A stretch of 64,000 bases of DNA, taken from the NCBI GenBank assembly GCA_020881915.1, contig JAJFPB010000001.1:2294001-2358000 (forward strand). The letters run 5' to 3'. Source of the DNA: Paramyrothecium sp. XJ0827 (taxonomy: Eukaryota > Ascomycota > Sordariomycetes > Hypocreales > Stachybotryaceae). Each line of letters begins with the position of its first letter. Positions within the stretch are counted from its first letter, which is position 1. Shown here in pieces: positions 53,984 through 64,000 of the stretch. Below the pieces are notes generated by a model. The model worked only from the letters and a program-made list of their open reading frames with translations, did not search any database and was not told the DNA's origin. The translations under genes were made by a program, and so were the position numbers.

Positions 53984-55687
53984 AATCCGGGGCGGCGACG
54001 GCCCGGTGTATTGAGTAGGCCTCCGAACCAGCCGAGCGACACTTGCTCGTTTCTGGGAGCTGAAAACCGTGGGGAACCTGGTCAGGCACAAAGATTGACA
54101 GCAGTTGCGTGCCTCAAAATGGTGCTGGTGCGGGGACTCGCTCCACGGTATTGCGATGTTGCCCAATGTCAAAGCAATGGTTGCTGCGTCACGGCGAAAA
54201 GGAACCGGTCAAGAAAATACCAATGTTGAGTTGGGCCGTGCAGCCATGCGCCGGAGGGGAGGGAGGGAAGAAAGAGAGCCTAGGGGTTGAGCTTGAAGAG
54301 GATGGATGGGGCGGCAAGCAAGCGAAGTGTGTCGAGAGAATCAGTGAATGATGGGAAAGCTGCAAGTCCATGCAGTGCAGGCCGCGTGCGTCAAAAGGCA
54401 GCGTTGAGAATATGAGCGGCAGTCTGGAACATGATCAATGCCCGAGAAAGGGAATCTTGATAGCTTGCGCCCGTAGATGCTCGGTGGCGTCCAACAAGGA
54501 CAACCGGCTAATCGAGGCGAGGCAAGGCAAGGTGGGCTAATAAGACAGGCTTCCCTTGTAGCAGGAATTGCGGTCATCCTCCTAAAATGAAGCCAACAAA
54601 GTAAATGCGACGCTGGGCGCCCGCACTACAGCACTACGGCCATCCACCGGGAACGGAGCGGAGCGGTAAGAAAATCCCCCTTCCAGCAAGGGGGCGGGTG
54701 GGTGTCTACGAACATGGCAAGCCGCTCTGTAAGGCTAAGCCGTCATCCAAGAGCAATCGACAATACCGGTGCCGCACCACCGAATGAACCAGCCCAGGCA
54801 AGGGACAGCAAAAGAAAAAGGACGGCAAGTTACATCTATGTCTGCAAAGTCAGGGTAGGTTGCAACCCGCGGACAGACGAGGGCAAGGATGTGCGAGGCA
54901 TAGCGAGCATGCGGGTTGGTTGCAAATCGCCCACCTACCATGGGGCCCCAACCACTGATTGGTCGGGGTCCAGCAAAGCTCCCATGATGGGGACCAACCG
55001 ACAGATTGGGTGTGTCTGCGGGCGCTTGCGGCCGGGGAAGACAGTGCCAAGCTGCTCCTAGCCCAGGATCGGGAACCAAAGGACGAGGAACCTGTGGGGA
55101 CACGGGCATGTTGGTCATCATCAGCACCCAGCGGACGCGACGACGGCAATTTCCACCCGTGTTGCAGGCCGTAGAGGACGGGCAAGAAAAGCTCGATGGG
55201 ACAATGACGGCCGAAGGAGCTGGAAGGAAGCAGTCTTCCATGTCCACTCACCACGATGGTGGACTGCGAGACGCCTTTCGCTATCTCGGTGTCCGTCACC
55301 ACACGAAACCTTGCCTTGCCTTACCTTACCTTAATCTCCGACTATGCAAAGTACATATCTCAATTCTAGGGCACCTACCTCTATGTGAAACCTGCGGCTG
55401 AGCCTCATGGTAGTGTTTCTGCTACCCGAGCCACCAATGACGGGAACTAGTCAGCCCATCAATGTTCCACTGATGCTACACGTATACATGACATGATGTC
55501 CAGTTTCTGCCGGTAGACTGGCTCTTTCACGTCTAGAGGCCCGTAACCTGTCCATTCGCAACGTTTCGGGTCGCTTCGCCACGCGCCAAATTCCCTTGCC
55601 GTAGGGAGTCGACCACGGGTGCATGTCCCTGCCTCTGAGCGGGAACAAACCATCCCGTGGCTTCGAGGCTTTCCACAGTCGGGCGTC
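53984..55687. other. Divergent intergenic region with pentamer repeats
   Basis: 1.7 kb between the orphan and the Zn2Cys6 regulator. Contains short (GGCAA)n near 54515-54530 and CCTTACC-type pentamers at 55313-55333, the same family as those upstream of the F-box gene. No gene was recognised. Confidence 0.5.
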
Positions 55688-56674
55688 ATGGCTGCCGACC
55701 TGCGACAGGCTTGCGACCGCTGCCACGATAAGAAACTGCGGTGCCCTAGACCCGCGGGTTCCCTCAGCTGCTCCCGTTGCGCCAAGGCTGGTGCTTCATG
55801 CATCTTCAGCCCGCCCACACGACCCACGCGGTCCGGCCCGGCGTATGACGATCGCGATACACGTCTTGCTGCTGCTGTTAGTTGCACTGCTACAGCCGGT
55901 GAGTCAGCACCAACAGAGCATCTGCGCCAGGATGAAAATGGATCTGGCCATTCTACCTACACAGAGCGGCTTGCGGAGACGATGGTAGCCCTGGACCGGC
56001 TGATGCACCAGATCCCTCCGCAGAACGTGCACCACGTTCCTACAGAAGAATTGCTGCACTATGCCGATAGTGTAGGTGACCGTTATCAGGTCAACGTCAT
56101 GCTCGAAGCTGTGCTTGATCATGCTCAGCGTCTGGCCCACCTTCATCCCGCTATTCTTAACCATGCTTTGCATAACCTCAATGCGCCGGATCCGGAGGTG
56201 TCGTGCGCCGTTTCAAATTGCGTACACGAGGTCCACAATGCCTCGTGGTCGTTGCCAGACGCAAAGCTCGATCATGCATTGCTGAATCTCCTGGTCGCGT
56301 GTGACCTCCGCTTGCTGGACCTCCTTGATGCCCTTCTCCGCGCCTGCAAAGCGTGCAGCTTGGCCATCTCCCTACTGACGCCATTGGGCTATGATCCCAA
56401 GCTTGCAGTGCCAGAGGTGCGCATCGGCTCGGTCGTTGCCTCCAAAACTACCGCTTCGTCCATGATTATTTCGGCGATTTTTGAGGCATTAGTTATGATG
56501 CTTTCTCGCTCCAAGGATATGGCTGCTCGCTTAGTGGAGGTGTCTGCCCATGCCTCGAGGGAAGTCAAGGTCCTTCAGCTCCAGTGTGACATCGTCACGG
56601 ATCGTACGCAGTCCACTTTTGGTGCAATAGTGAATTTACGAGGAGATCTAGCTGCACTTGGGCTTTGCACATGA
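55688..56674 (+). CDS. Zn2Cys6 transcription factor, AflR-like
   Basis: A single exon of 328 aa. The start ATG 55688 (GCGTCATGGC) places the zinc cluster at the N-terminus: Cys9, Cys12, Cys19, Cys28, Cys31 and Cys38 in ACDRCHDKKLRC and CSRCAKAGASC. An Arg/Pro-rich stretch follows. The rest is largely helical (EAVLDHAQRLAHLHPAILNHAL, LLNLLVACDLRLLDLLDALL). This layout, a short N-terminal cluster plus a helical regulatory domain, matches the AflR-type regulators that control secondary-metabolite clusters. No biosynthetic enzyme is in view; the only neighbour downstream is a dead MFS gene. The reading frame is intact, so the regulator may still function. Confidence 0.82.
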   Translation: MAADLRQACDRCHDKKLRCPRPAGSLSCSRCAKAGASCIFSPPTRPTRSGPAYDDRDTRLAAAVSCTATAGESAPTEHLRQDENGSGHSTYTERLAETMVALDRLMHQIPPQNVHHVPTEELLHYADSVGDRYQVNVMLEAVLDHAQRLAHLHPAILNHALHNLNAPDPEVSCAVSNCVHEVHNASWSLPDAKLDHALLNLLVACDLRLLDLLDALLRACKACSLAISLLTPLGYDPKLAVPEVRIGSVVASKTTASSMIISAIFEALVMMLSRSKDMAARLVEVSAHASREVKVLQLQCDIVTDRTQSTFGAIVNLRGDLAALGLCT

Positions 56675-57601
56675 GGCCATGTGCCATTTGTGCTCTAGTT
56701 GTAGTCGGTCCTTGGGCCATTGTGGATATCCTCTTAGCTTTCCATCATCTGGAACACACAAATTCAATTTACTCGAAGAAGGGATGCAATGGATTATTGA
56801 CAATGGTATGCCCAATCCTACGCCTGCCAAGCACCTTATTTCCTGTATAGGTTGCAATAGTCCATCCTCGTGGCTTTATGCCTTCTGGAACGCCTTGCCA
56901 ACAGGGCGAAATTGTGGTGAGCCCAAGTGTCTTGTCCGGTTCCGACATTCTCAATCATCATATCTAACTTAACTAATTATTTCTCGCTGGAGCTGTTGCC
57001 TTGGACAACTACAAGCGTTTGCGTGTTTCCAATAATGCATCATGTATGATCTTGGTCAATTTCTTCTTCGTTACATCAACAATGAACACCGATTCCTTCC
57101 ACTCGTCCAGCGACCGCACAAGCCAAATTGATATATGCTGCATACTTTCAGGATGATTCATATCACTTGGCCAAGCACATGTCACTGGCTTTGAAGTCAA
57201 AGACCACGGTGCGTGTGTTGCGTAGCCTCATTTGGGGGAAGGCTATTTTGGTCCCCATCAAAGTCTTGTAGATACTTCACTGAACCCATTTGCACCAAAT
57301 TCATGCGAATATCTTGTCTAGCGGCCTTTTCGTTAAGTCAAAATATATCCGGTCAAATAGGGCAACTTAGCTGCTTCTCATTGCTTGTTCCTAAGCTTCT
57401 CTGAGTTACTAGTTGGCGATGTTGCGCAAATGCGAAGATACAAGCACCTCCCCACCCTGAGGTATTCTGTTCATCCTTAGACCATCTAAAGGGCCCAGAT
57501 GTGTTCGCAGATTTTTTTTAATCACATTTCATCAGTCTTCAGCGACCGAGTTCTCCAAACAGCCAATCATTGAATACTTAGCTTGTCAAGAAAACACAAT
57601 G
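56675..57601. other. Intergenic region between regulator and MFS pseudogene
   Basis: Moderately AT-rich. Only short frames with many stops. A poly-T tract lies at 57511-57518. No recognisable gene remnant. Confidence 0.45.
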
Positions 57602-59361
57602 GCATACCTGGAGGATGCATCCCGAGGCCTGGATCATATTGGCAAAGCTGCGTCGAGCAATTTCTCGGTAGGCACATCTAGCGAGCCTCTTTATGCGGAA
57701 AACCGTCAGGTCGACGATGGACACGCAGAGTCCCAAGAAACACAATGATGAGAACACGGCTTAGTAGATGGCGACGATGACCCGGAAACCCCTAACGACA
57801 GGCCCGCCTCACGCAAAGCTCTCAACAGTGTATTCGTTAGCTCACTGACTTTGGTAACACCTCTCGCATCGTGTGAGTAGCACGCGCGATCAAGGCAAAA
57901 ATGGCCCGGCCATCCACTAACCGTCGTCGATAAGCAATGTTTGCCCCTGGAATACCCGAACTATTGCACGAGTTTAAGTGCTCAAGCACAACCCTTGGCG
58001 CCTTTTATGTTGCTGTTTACCTTTTGGGTTTTGCTGCCGGCCCGATGATCTTTGCTCCATTGTCGGAAATATATGGTTGCATCATTGTCTATCATATTGG
58101 CAACTTCGGATTCATTGGTACAGTAAGCCCTCGCCATTGTTCTCTTGAATGTTGCGTTGTCTTCAAGCTACCCAGGATTGACATTGTTTGAAGCCTTTGT
58201 GATAGCTTGTGCAAAGCGTCATCGCTCAACGTCCTCATTGGTTTCGGACTTTTAAGCGGCATCTTTGGTTCCTGCTCAACGACAAATGGAGCTGGAACAA
58301 TAGCCGACATGATTATCCCAGTGAATCGTGGTGCTGCGATGGCAGGGTTCACCATGGGTCCTCTCTAAGGCCCCATAATAGCCCCCGTAGTAGACGGTTT
58401 CCTTACAAAGGCCCCGGATGGCGCTGGACGTTCTGGCTCTTGGCTATCATGTCTGGCGTCTTGACTTTGGGCTGTCTGCTCTTCGCTCGTGAGACCTCTG
58501 CTCCATTTCATAGATCGCAAGGTCGGGAAGTTCCGAAAGGAGACAAACAACACTAGCCTGTAATATAAGATGACACCGGCCTGCAACCACGGTCTACTTC
58601 ATGTTTGGCATTACGCGGCCATTCAAGATGCTCTTCTTCTTCCCCATCTGCATCGTTTGCGGGACCTATACCGGCTTGGCGTATGCATACTTCTACCTCT
58701 TGTTCACCAGCTTGACTCTTCATGCGCATGTATTACTTCGAGGTTAGCCATGTAGGTCTTACCTTTCCAGATCTCGGCATAGGCTACATGATTGGCATGG
58801 GCTTCTTCTCTCGCATCAGTGACAGATACTTACAATCCAAGATTGCCCAGGAGGACAGTGACTCAACCATTGGAGGTTGCCCTGTGAATGAAGTGCAATC
58901 AGAGTAGAGGTTACCGTCGGTCCGGATTGGAGCACTCATTATGCCTGCTGGGTTCTTCATCTATGGCTTGACAGCAGAGTACCAGGCTCATTGGATATCT
59001 CCGCTCATCGTTACTGGTGTGATAGGAATAGGAAACGTCAATTCATTTTATGTTAAGTCCTACCTGTCGAACGTCATTTACTGTACGAGGATCCTAACGA
59101 TTGGCGTTACAGTCCCTACAGTTTTACCTGGTCGACAACTCCAACATGCACTTCGCTTCTGCGTTGGCGTCGAACGCAGTCATAAGATCCACCGCCGGCG
59201 CATTCTTGCCCTTGTGTGGCATTCCCATGTATAATAAGTTAAGAATGTGCTGGTGCAACAGCCTGTTGGGGTTTGTGTCTCTGGCCATGCTTTCCTGTGC
59301 TTGGCTGTTCATGCACTACGGCCAGCATCTGTGTGAGCAATTCGAGGTCAAACCCAGTTGA
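57602..59361 (+). pseudogene. Decayed MFS drug-transporter (DHA1) gene
   Basis: Pieces of one MFS exporter appear in order on one strand but are broken. The N-terminus starts at ATG 57602 (MAYLEDASRG). Two consecutive in-frame TGA codons follow at 57746 and 57749. A normal 62-nt intron (57873-57934, with CACTAAC) still splices in phase to SMFAPGIPELLHEF and GFAAGPMIFAPLSEIYG. Later blocks are SLNVLIGFGLLSGIFGS, GAGTIADMIIPVNRGAAMAGF, a TAA at 58366, then WRWTFWLLAIMSGVLTLG in a shifted frame, MFGITRPFKMLFFFPICIV, GYMIGMGFFSRISDRYLQ, a stop before RIGALIMPAGFFIYGL, and the last TM block ending at 59361. At least two frameshifts and several stops are present, so no full-length product is expected. 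Confidence 0.88.
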
Positions 59362-61480
59362 AGGAAGTTATTAACTCTTGTCAAAACTTCTATTTTTACA
59401 AACATGCAATGCTTTCCGTATTCTCGTTCGTGTCATTGCACTTCCGCCATCGGGTAGTATGCGCGATGTAACCCATGGACTTTACTCCAAAAACGGATCC
59501 TTTCGTCGAGTAGAAGCCTAAATCATAAGTTGAGCAGAAATTCCAACTCACATTCATGTCTTCATCTAGTGATAAGAATGTATGGGAAGACGCCGGTCTA
59601 GCACCTTTGTATCGTTGTCCTCGATCTTAATACTTTCACATCTTCTACGTGTACTTGACGTGGCCCATTCTCAAGGTGATATGCTGGTAAGACACGCCCA
59701 TGTCAAGTCTCACGATTAGTTCTTTCAGCTTTTCGTCCTAGCCTGTCCTTAAATTTTCGAATTTTGTCTTTCGTCTTATATATCAAATCTTCGAAGCGTC
59801 GGCGCCGGCATCGGTGTTCACGTCGGTGTCGGTCTGCTCGACTATTGCTCTGGCTGTTCAGCATCTGTTTTACCCCGCAATTTGGCAAATAACCGGCAAC
59901 TTACGAGAGAGAACAGGATGGCTGGTCATGACTTCGTCCTCACAGGATAGACCAAAAAGCACGGCGGTGCCACACCACTCCAGGGGTCCTCGAGGCCTCT
60001 CGCATCCGCAGGCATATATCGTATGTGGTTGGGCACACATGACTTGTTCAAATAGATACCTTTCAAGGCTTTTGATGACGTAATGAAGATATGAAGGTCG
60101 CCGGATTATTCAGGGTAGCCTATGTCAGGCGTGGTCGTGGGAAAAGACTTAATTAGGAGAATACGAAGGATATTGCGATCATGACCGGTAGGTTATTTGT
60201 TTGATTTGTCCTGTTCCAAGTGGGATTAATTGAACTGATAGGGCATATCGGTTTAAATACGTATCTTCATCGTCATTGTGTCGAGTAGATATTCAGTGTC
60301 TTCTGTGAAACTTGCTTACTAGTAATGCTAAGGCGTTTTGGTGAACGGCGAGATACAAAGGAATGCGAACAAAGCGGTTGTTCCAAAGGCATCTCAAATC
60401 GTATGGCACTCACATGTTTTCGTTCGATAACTTCATTCAATTTGCCCAACTTGCGCCCACTGATCCTCTTCAATCCTCTGCCAAGGGTCCTCTCAATGTT
60501 CATGAGACACTGCCATCTGTGTAATGACGTCTAGTGTGCGGACGCGCCTGGTGCGAACAGTAAGCAGATGCCGCAGTGCAACGCAACAACGGGAGTCTTG
60601 CAATTTAATTGCTTGCAGGTGACGCCTTGAATTCTCTACCAGAACCTCGTCTCTCGTTCATGAGTTGCCGTTTACGGACTTATCCAGCTCGGGACCATCC
60701 TCCGAGAAAGGGACCCGGATTCCCTAATTGGGATATTGCCAAGCTCGGTGCTCCACAGTCTGGGGCCGCCGCCTTGACAGCATTCATACCCAGGTCGACG
60801 GATGTGTTTCAGAGGCTCCACTCCGTGAAGCCTGAATACTGATCCTGCAAGGATTTCTCTCTCCGAACGAAGTTGTCAGATCACGGCTTCGAGTGTGATC
60901 GACCAGTTAGGTCTTCCATCGTCGCCCACCCGGAGCTTTTCTCGGTCGATGGGTGCAGTCACGCCCTTGGCAACCAATTCGAAGGCCAAGCTTCACGCCC
61001 ACTGCTTCCACCTCGCCAGGTGTTTTAATCTATTTATTCCCCGTCTGGAGTCCATGCTGGGGCTCCATCTACCGAGCTTTAAGCTCTGATCCATTTAGCC
61101 GGCGCGGCAGTCCCTCCCTTCCTGGAGCTACATCTCCGTGTTTCCTGGGATGGGGATCATTGTCAAGGTGTACGCCACCCTCAGTCGTCCCCACGGGGAG
61201 TACCATGGTTACTTGTTCTTTGCCTGGCAACTACTCATAGCAAAATCAAGGAAGTAAGCAGTAAATGTGATGTTGGTCCCGCTTTCTTGGAGCAAGGGTG
61301 GATGTGACAAAGCTTAGGGGTTATATAGCACAATAAGACTTCTGGTGTTCACGGCAATTCAAGTATAAAAGGATGAGCTAGGGACTGCATAGAACGACGA
61401 TCCTTTTCTTTCCTTACCTCGTCAGCTCAAATTCACACCTGCCGATCATCTTCCACAAAAGATCATCCATTCTAGTCAAG
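59362..61480. other. Intergenic region, AA9 gene promoter at the 3' end
   Basis: 2.1 kb without a recognisable gene. The last 400 bp form the AA9 promoter (separate entry). Short frames at 60300-61240 show no domains. Confidence 0.5.
61042..61370 (+). promoter_or_regulatory. Candidate AA9 promoter elements (XlnR-like site, CreA-like sites, TATA)
   Basis: TTTAGCC at 61094-61100 is the exact reverse complement of the XlnR/Xyr1 core GGCTAAA. CTGGAG (61044-61049) and CTGGGG (61057-61062) fit the CreA consensus SYGGRG. TATAAAA lies at 61364-61370, about 110 bp before the start codon and followed by a pyrimidine-rich leader. All are short and could occur by chance; their position upstream of a plant-polysaccharide enzyme makes them worth listing. 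Confidence 0.4.
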
Positions 61481-62362
61481 ATGAAGTTCGCGTACGCCGT
61501 AACGCTGTTGGGCTCTGTCGCCCAGGCCCATTGTATGTCAGATGCTCTCCTCATGGGACTTTATTTCCTGCAAAGTCATAGAGCTTCATTAATCATAGCA
61601 CCCAGACACAATTCCCCGTGCCAGTGCCAATGGTGTCCGCACCAGTGACTGGCAAGTCATCCGCCGCACCACCAACTGGCAGAACAACGGCCCCGTCACC
61701 GATGTCTCCTCATCACAGATGACCTGCTACGAGCTCAGTCCTGGAACCAAGACCCCGGGCGTTCTTGATGTTACTGCCGGCCGTACCATTACTTTCGAGG
61801 CGGCTCCCAATGTCTATCACCCTGGACCACTCCTGGTCTACATGGCCAAGGCTCCCAACAGCGCCGTTGATTTCGACGGCAAGGGCGCTGTGTGGTTTAA
61901 GATCTATGAGGACAAGCCCATCGTCAGCTCTGGTGGCATCAAATGGCCCAACGACGGTGAGTGCTTTGCTTATTCTCCTTCATCCTTCCTTCTTGTCCGT
62001 GATCGGTTCACATGGCGCAAGCAGGCGTCGATTTGTCTGTCCGTGTGTGTCTAGAGACTAAACGGAATCCTCTTGCAGGCAAGTCATCCTTCGACATTCC
62101 TATCCCCTCATGCATCGCCAACGGGCAATACCTCGTCCGCTTCGAGCACATCGGTCTCCACAGTGCTAGCGCCGCTGGTGGTGCTCAGCTCTATATCTCC
62201 TGCGCTCAAGTCAACGTTTCTGGTGGCAGCGGCTCAGCTCGTCCCAGCCTGCTGTCGTTCCCAGGATCTTACCGTGCCAGCGACCCTGGCCTGCAGGTCA
62301 ACATCTACTACCCGGTGCCCACGAACTACAAAGCTCCTGGTGGTGATTCTCTTCAGTGCTAA
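61481..62362 (+). CDS. AA9 lytic polysaccharide monooxygenase (formerly GH61)
   Basis: Copper enzyme that oxidatively cleaves cellulose or related glucans. Three exons join in phase: 61481-61532, 61606-61956 and 62079-62362, giving 228 aa. The signal peptide MKFAYAVTLLGSVAQA (1-16) is followed directly by His17, the N-terminal copper ligand, read as HYTIPRASANG across the first intron (3' site CACCCAG at 61605; the earlier TAG would give a stop). The second histidine-brace residue is His89 (YHPGPLLVYMAK). His162, Gln171 and axial Tyr173 lie in HIGLHSASAAGG and AQLYISCAQ. Cys58 and Cys176 form the usual disulfide pair. The protein ends GGDSLQC, with no linker or cellulose-binding module. Cellulose is the most common target; C1/C4 specificity cannot be read. 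Confidence 0.94.
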
Positions 62363-62923
62363 ATCACGGTGGTCGGGGTGACGAAGCTATGCTCTTGTTC
62401 TGCCGCGGCGTGGGCATGACTTCTTAAGCTTCGATGATCAGCATGGGCTATCTCCGCTGCTCGGGGTCCTTCCTTTTCCTGCGAATGCTTGCATGTTACT
62501 GCGGGTCGGGTCAAGAAGGGCAAGGCTATCAAATTGGTGTGGTAACCGGTTTTTTCTTTGTTACTTACATGATTCGTGCCCATATTCTAGAGACCGAGTC
62601 GCGTCTCAGTAAATACTTCACTTCACTTCGCCCCACATAATTACCTCAAGCAACCGCACGTCGGTATTTCAATAGATCGGATGTCATGGGGCATGAACCA
62701 TATCCAATTCATTTTCAGTTCCTAGTCGCCATAACATTCCAACAACTGATTCATTCAGCTTGCATTTGTGTTCTCCTATTTTCTCTAGGCTCGTGAAGTT
62801 TGCAGTCTCGCTTCAAGTATTTCATCCGTCTATCAGTGGGCCCCCAGTACAGCCCGTTTGCGCAACATTAAAAAGACCCTTGTGTTCCTGTCATATCATT
62901 ATTACTCCGACCGAGCTCCTACT
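62363..62923. other. Convergent intergenic region
   Basis: 3' flanks of the AA9 (+) and pyruvate kinase (-) genes. Nothing else was recognised. Confidence 0.5.
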
Positions 62924-64000
62924 TTAATCCTCGCCAATGCCGAGGTGCTCGGGATCAGCCTTGACAATGCGCAGGGTGTTGGTGTTACCCATACCACCCT
63001 TCCAGCCCTGAACAACAACCAGGGTATCGCCAGTGGTGAGAACCTTGAGCTGGAGAGCATGGTTGACAGCCCACTTGATGCGCTTGTCAACATCCTCCTG
63101 CCAGTTCACCTTGTTGAAGTCTGGCTTCTCCTCAGGGAAGAGGAAGGGGTAGACGCCACGGTACAAGTGGCTGAACCTGGAAGTAGTAGGGCTGCGTGTC
63201 ACCATGAAAATGGGGCAGACCGGGCGGTACTTGGAGATGAGGCGAGCAGACTCGCCAGAGGTTGACAGGACGATGATACCGCCAGCGTTCAGGTCGAGGG
63301 AGGCACGAACGGCAGCCATGGCGCACGACTCAACAGTTCGGACGGGTCGCTGGATGAGGGTGCACATCTCCTCGTAGTGGGAGACGTAGGGGATGGAGTT
63401 CTCGGCACGGAGACAGGCCTCGTGCATCTCGTGGACAGCTTCGTTGGGGTAGCTGCCCTTGGCCGTCTCGCCGGAAAGCATGACACAGTCAGCTCCATCA
63501 GTAATGGCGTTGCCAACGTCGCTGATCTCGGCGCGAGTGGGGCGGGGGTTCTTGATCATGGACTCGAGCATCTGGGTGGCGCAGATGACAGGCTTGCCAG
63601 CGACATTGCACATGGCAATGAGCTTCTTCTGGGCGGCGAAAACTTCAGCGGCGGGGATCTCAATACCCAGGTCACCACGGGCAACCATGACACCATCGGT
63701 CTCCTCCAGAATTTCCTTGAAGTTGTTCAAGCCCTGTCGGTTCTCAATCTTGGCAATGATCTGAATGTTCTTGCCCTCCTCACCCAAAACGGCGCGGATA
63801 TCCTTGATGTCCTGTCCACGGCGGATAAACGATGCGAAGACCATGTCGACATTGTTCTTGACACCAAACCTAAGGTCATTCTTGTCCTTCTCGGACAGAG
63901 CAGGAAGATCGACATCGGTGTTGGGCAGGTTGACACCCTTCCTGGAGGAGATGAAGCCGTTGTTGCGAGCGCGGACCTCAATGGTCTGGTCATCCTTGAT
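62924..64000 (-). CDS. Pyruvate kinase, C-terminal part
   Basis: Last enzyme of glycolysis, converting phosphoenolpyruvate and ADP to pyruvate and ATP. The frame enters from the right edge and ends at 62924, covering about 358 residues without an intron. Visible family motifs are [20 protein letters not shown], the active-site block [14 protein letters not shown] with [11 protein letters not shown] (catalytic Lys, and the Glu and Asp that bind the divalent metal), [11 protein letters not shown] with the RAE that follows, the [10 protein letters not shown] motif and the C-terminal domain ([40 protein letters not shown]). The N-terminus and start lie outside the window. Length and conservation indicate a normal functional gene. 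Confidence 0.95.
   Translation of the reverse strand: MKDDQTIEVRARNNGFISSRKGVNLPNTDVDLPALSEKDKNDLRFGVKNNVDMVFASFIRRGQDIKDIRAVLGEEGKNIQIIAKIENRQGLNNFKEILEETDGVMVARGDLGIEIPAAEVFAAQKKLIAMCNVAGKPVICATQMLESMIKNPRPTRAEISDVGNAITDGADCVMLSGETAKGSYPNEAVHEMHEACLRAENSIPYVSHYEEMCTLIQRPVRTVESCAMAAVRASLDLNAGGIIVLSTSGESARLISKYRPVCPIFMVTRSPTTSRFSHLYRGVYPFLFPEEKPDFNKVNWQEDVDKRIKWAVNHALQLKVLTTGDTLVVVQGWKGGMGNTNTLRIVKADPEHLGIGED

Overview
This window is nuclear DNA of a filamentous ascomycete (Pezizomycotina, most likely a Sordariomycete). The evidence is short GT-AG introns of about 48-110 nt with CTAAC/TAAC-like branch sites, a tRNA-Lys with a short intron 3' of the anticodon, and typical families: PTH11-like receptor, Zn2Cys6 and bZIP regulators, WSC cell-wall protein, AA9 LPMO, GH43 enzyme, IKS kinase and Duc1/DUF1769. 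No genus is claimed. There are no bacterial operons and no CRISPR array. No intact transposon was seen.

Layout. 1-1604 is the C-terminal half of proteasome subunit Rpn2, cut by the left edge. 2193-4238 (-) is mitochondrial sulfite oxidase. 5883-7869 (-) is a secreted serine carboxypeptidase. 9931-12801 (+) is a WSC-domain, repeat-rich, GPI-type wall protein. 13224-14387 (-) is a single-pass membrane protein. 15515-17468 (-) is an F-box protein whose last exon follows a GC-AG intron. 17469-22376 is a gene-poor stretch with pentamer arrays and a 299-bp CTTG microsatellite. 22377-23049 (+) is a small cupin, followed by a membrane alpha/beta hydrolase (-), phosphopantetheine adenylyltransferase (-) and a secreted GH43 (-). 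29871-30996 (+) is a Duc1/DUF1769 protein, 31359-31443 a tRNA-Lys(CTT), and 32451-34256 (+) an MFS transporter. 34731-35465 (-) is a five-exon PBDC1/Chp1-type eEF1A chaperone. 36256-40758 (+) is a full ABCB transporter (Ste6-like candidate), convergent with a PTH11-like receptor (-). 44923-46462 (+) is a bZIP factor. 48013-49401 (+) is a NUP-family secreted protein, and 49577-51920 (-) an Iks1-like kinase. 52897-53983 (-) is an orphan with a C2H2-like tail. 55688-56674 (+) is an AflR-like Zn2Cys6 regulator, and 57602-59361 (+) a decayed MFS drug-transporter pseudogene. 61481-62362 (+) is an AA9 LPMO, and the right edge cuts pyruvate kinase (-).

Many genes are housekeeping (proteasome, CoA synthesis, sulfite detoxification, glycolysis, eEF1A folding). 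They are interspersed with secreted degradative enzymes (carboxypeptidase, GH43, AA9), surface and sensing proteins (WSC, PTH11-like) and transporters. The 55.7-59.4 kb stretch, a pathway-type regulator beside a dead efflux pump, looks like the remnant of a secondary-metabolite or resistance locus.

Exon joins were derived by eye, requiring splice-site consensus, reading-phase agreement and continuity of family motifs. Several genes (F-box, cupin, PBDC1, NUP, IKS, AA9) are only whole after splicing. No convincing undescribed multi-gene system was found. The most unusual items are the CTTG array, the modular WSC protein, the GC-AG intron, the orphan proteins and the decayed locus.
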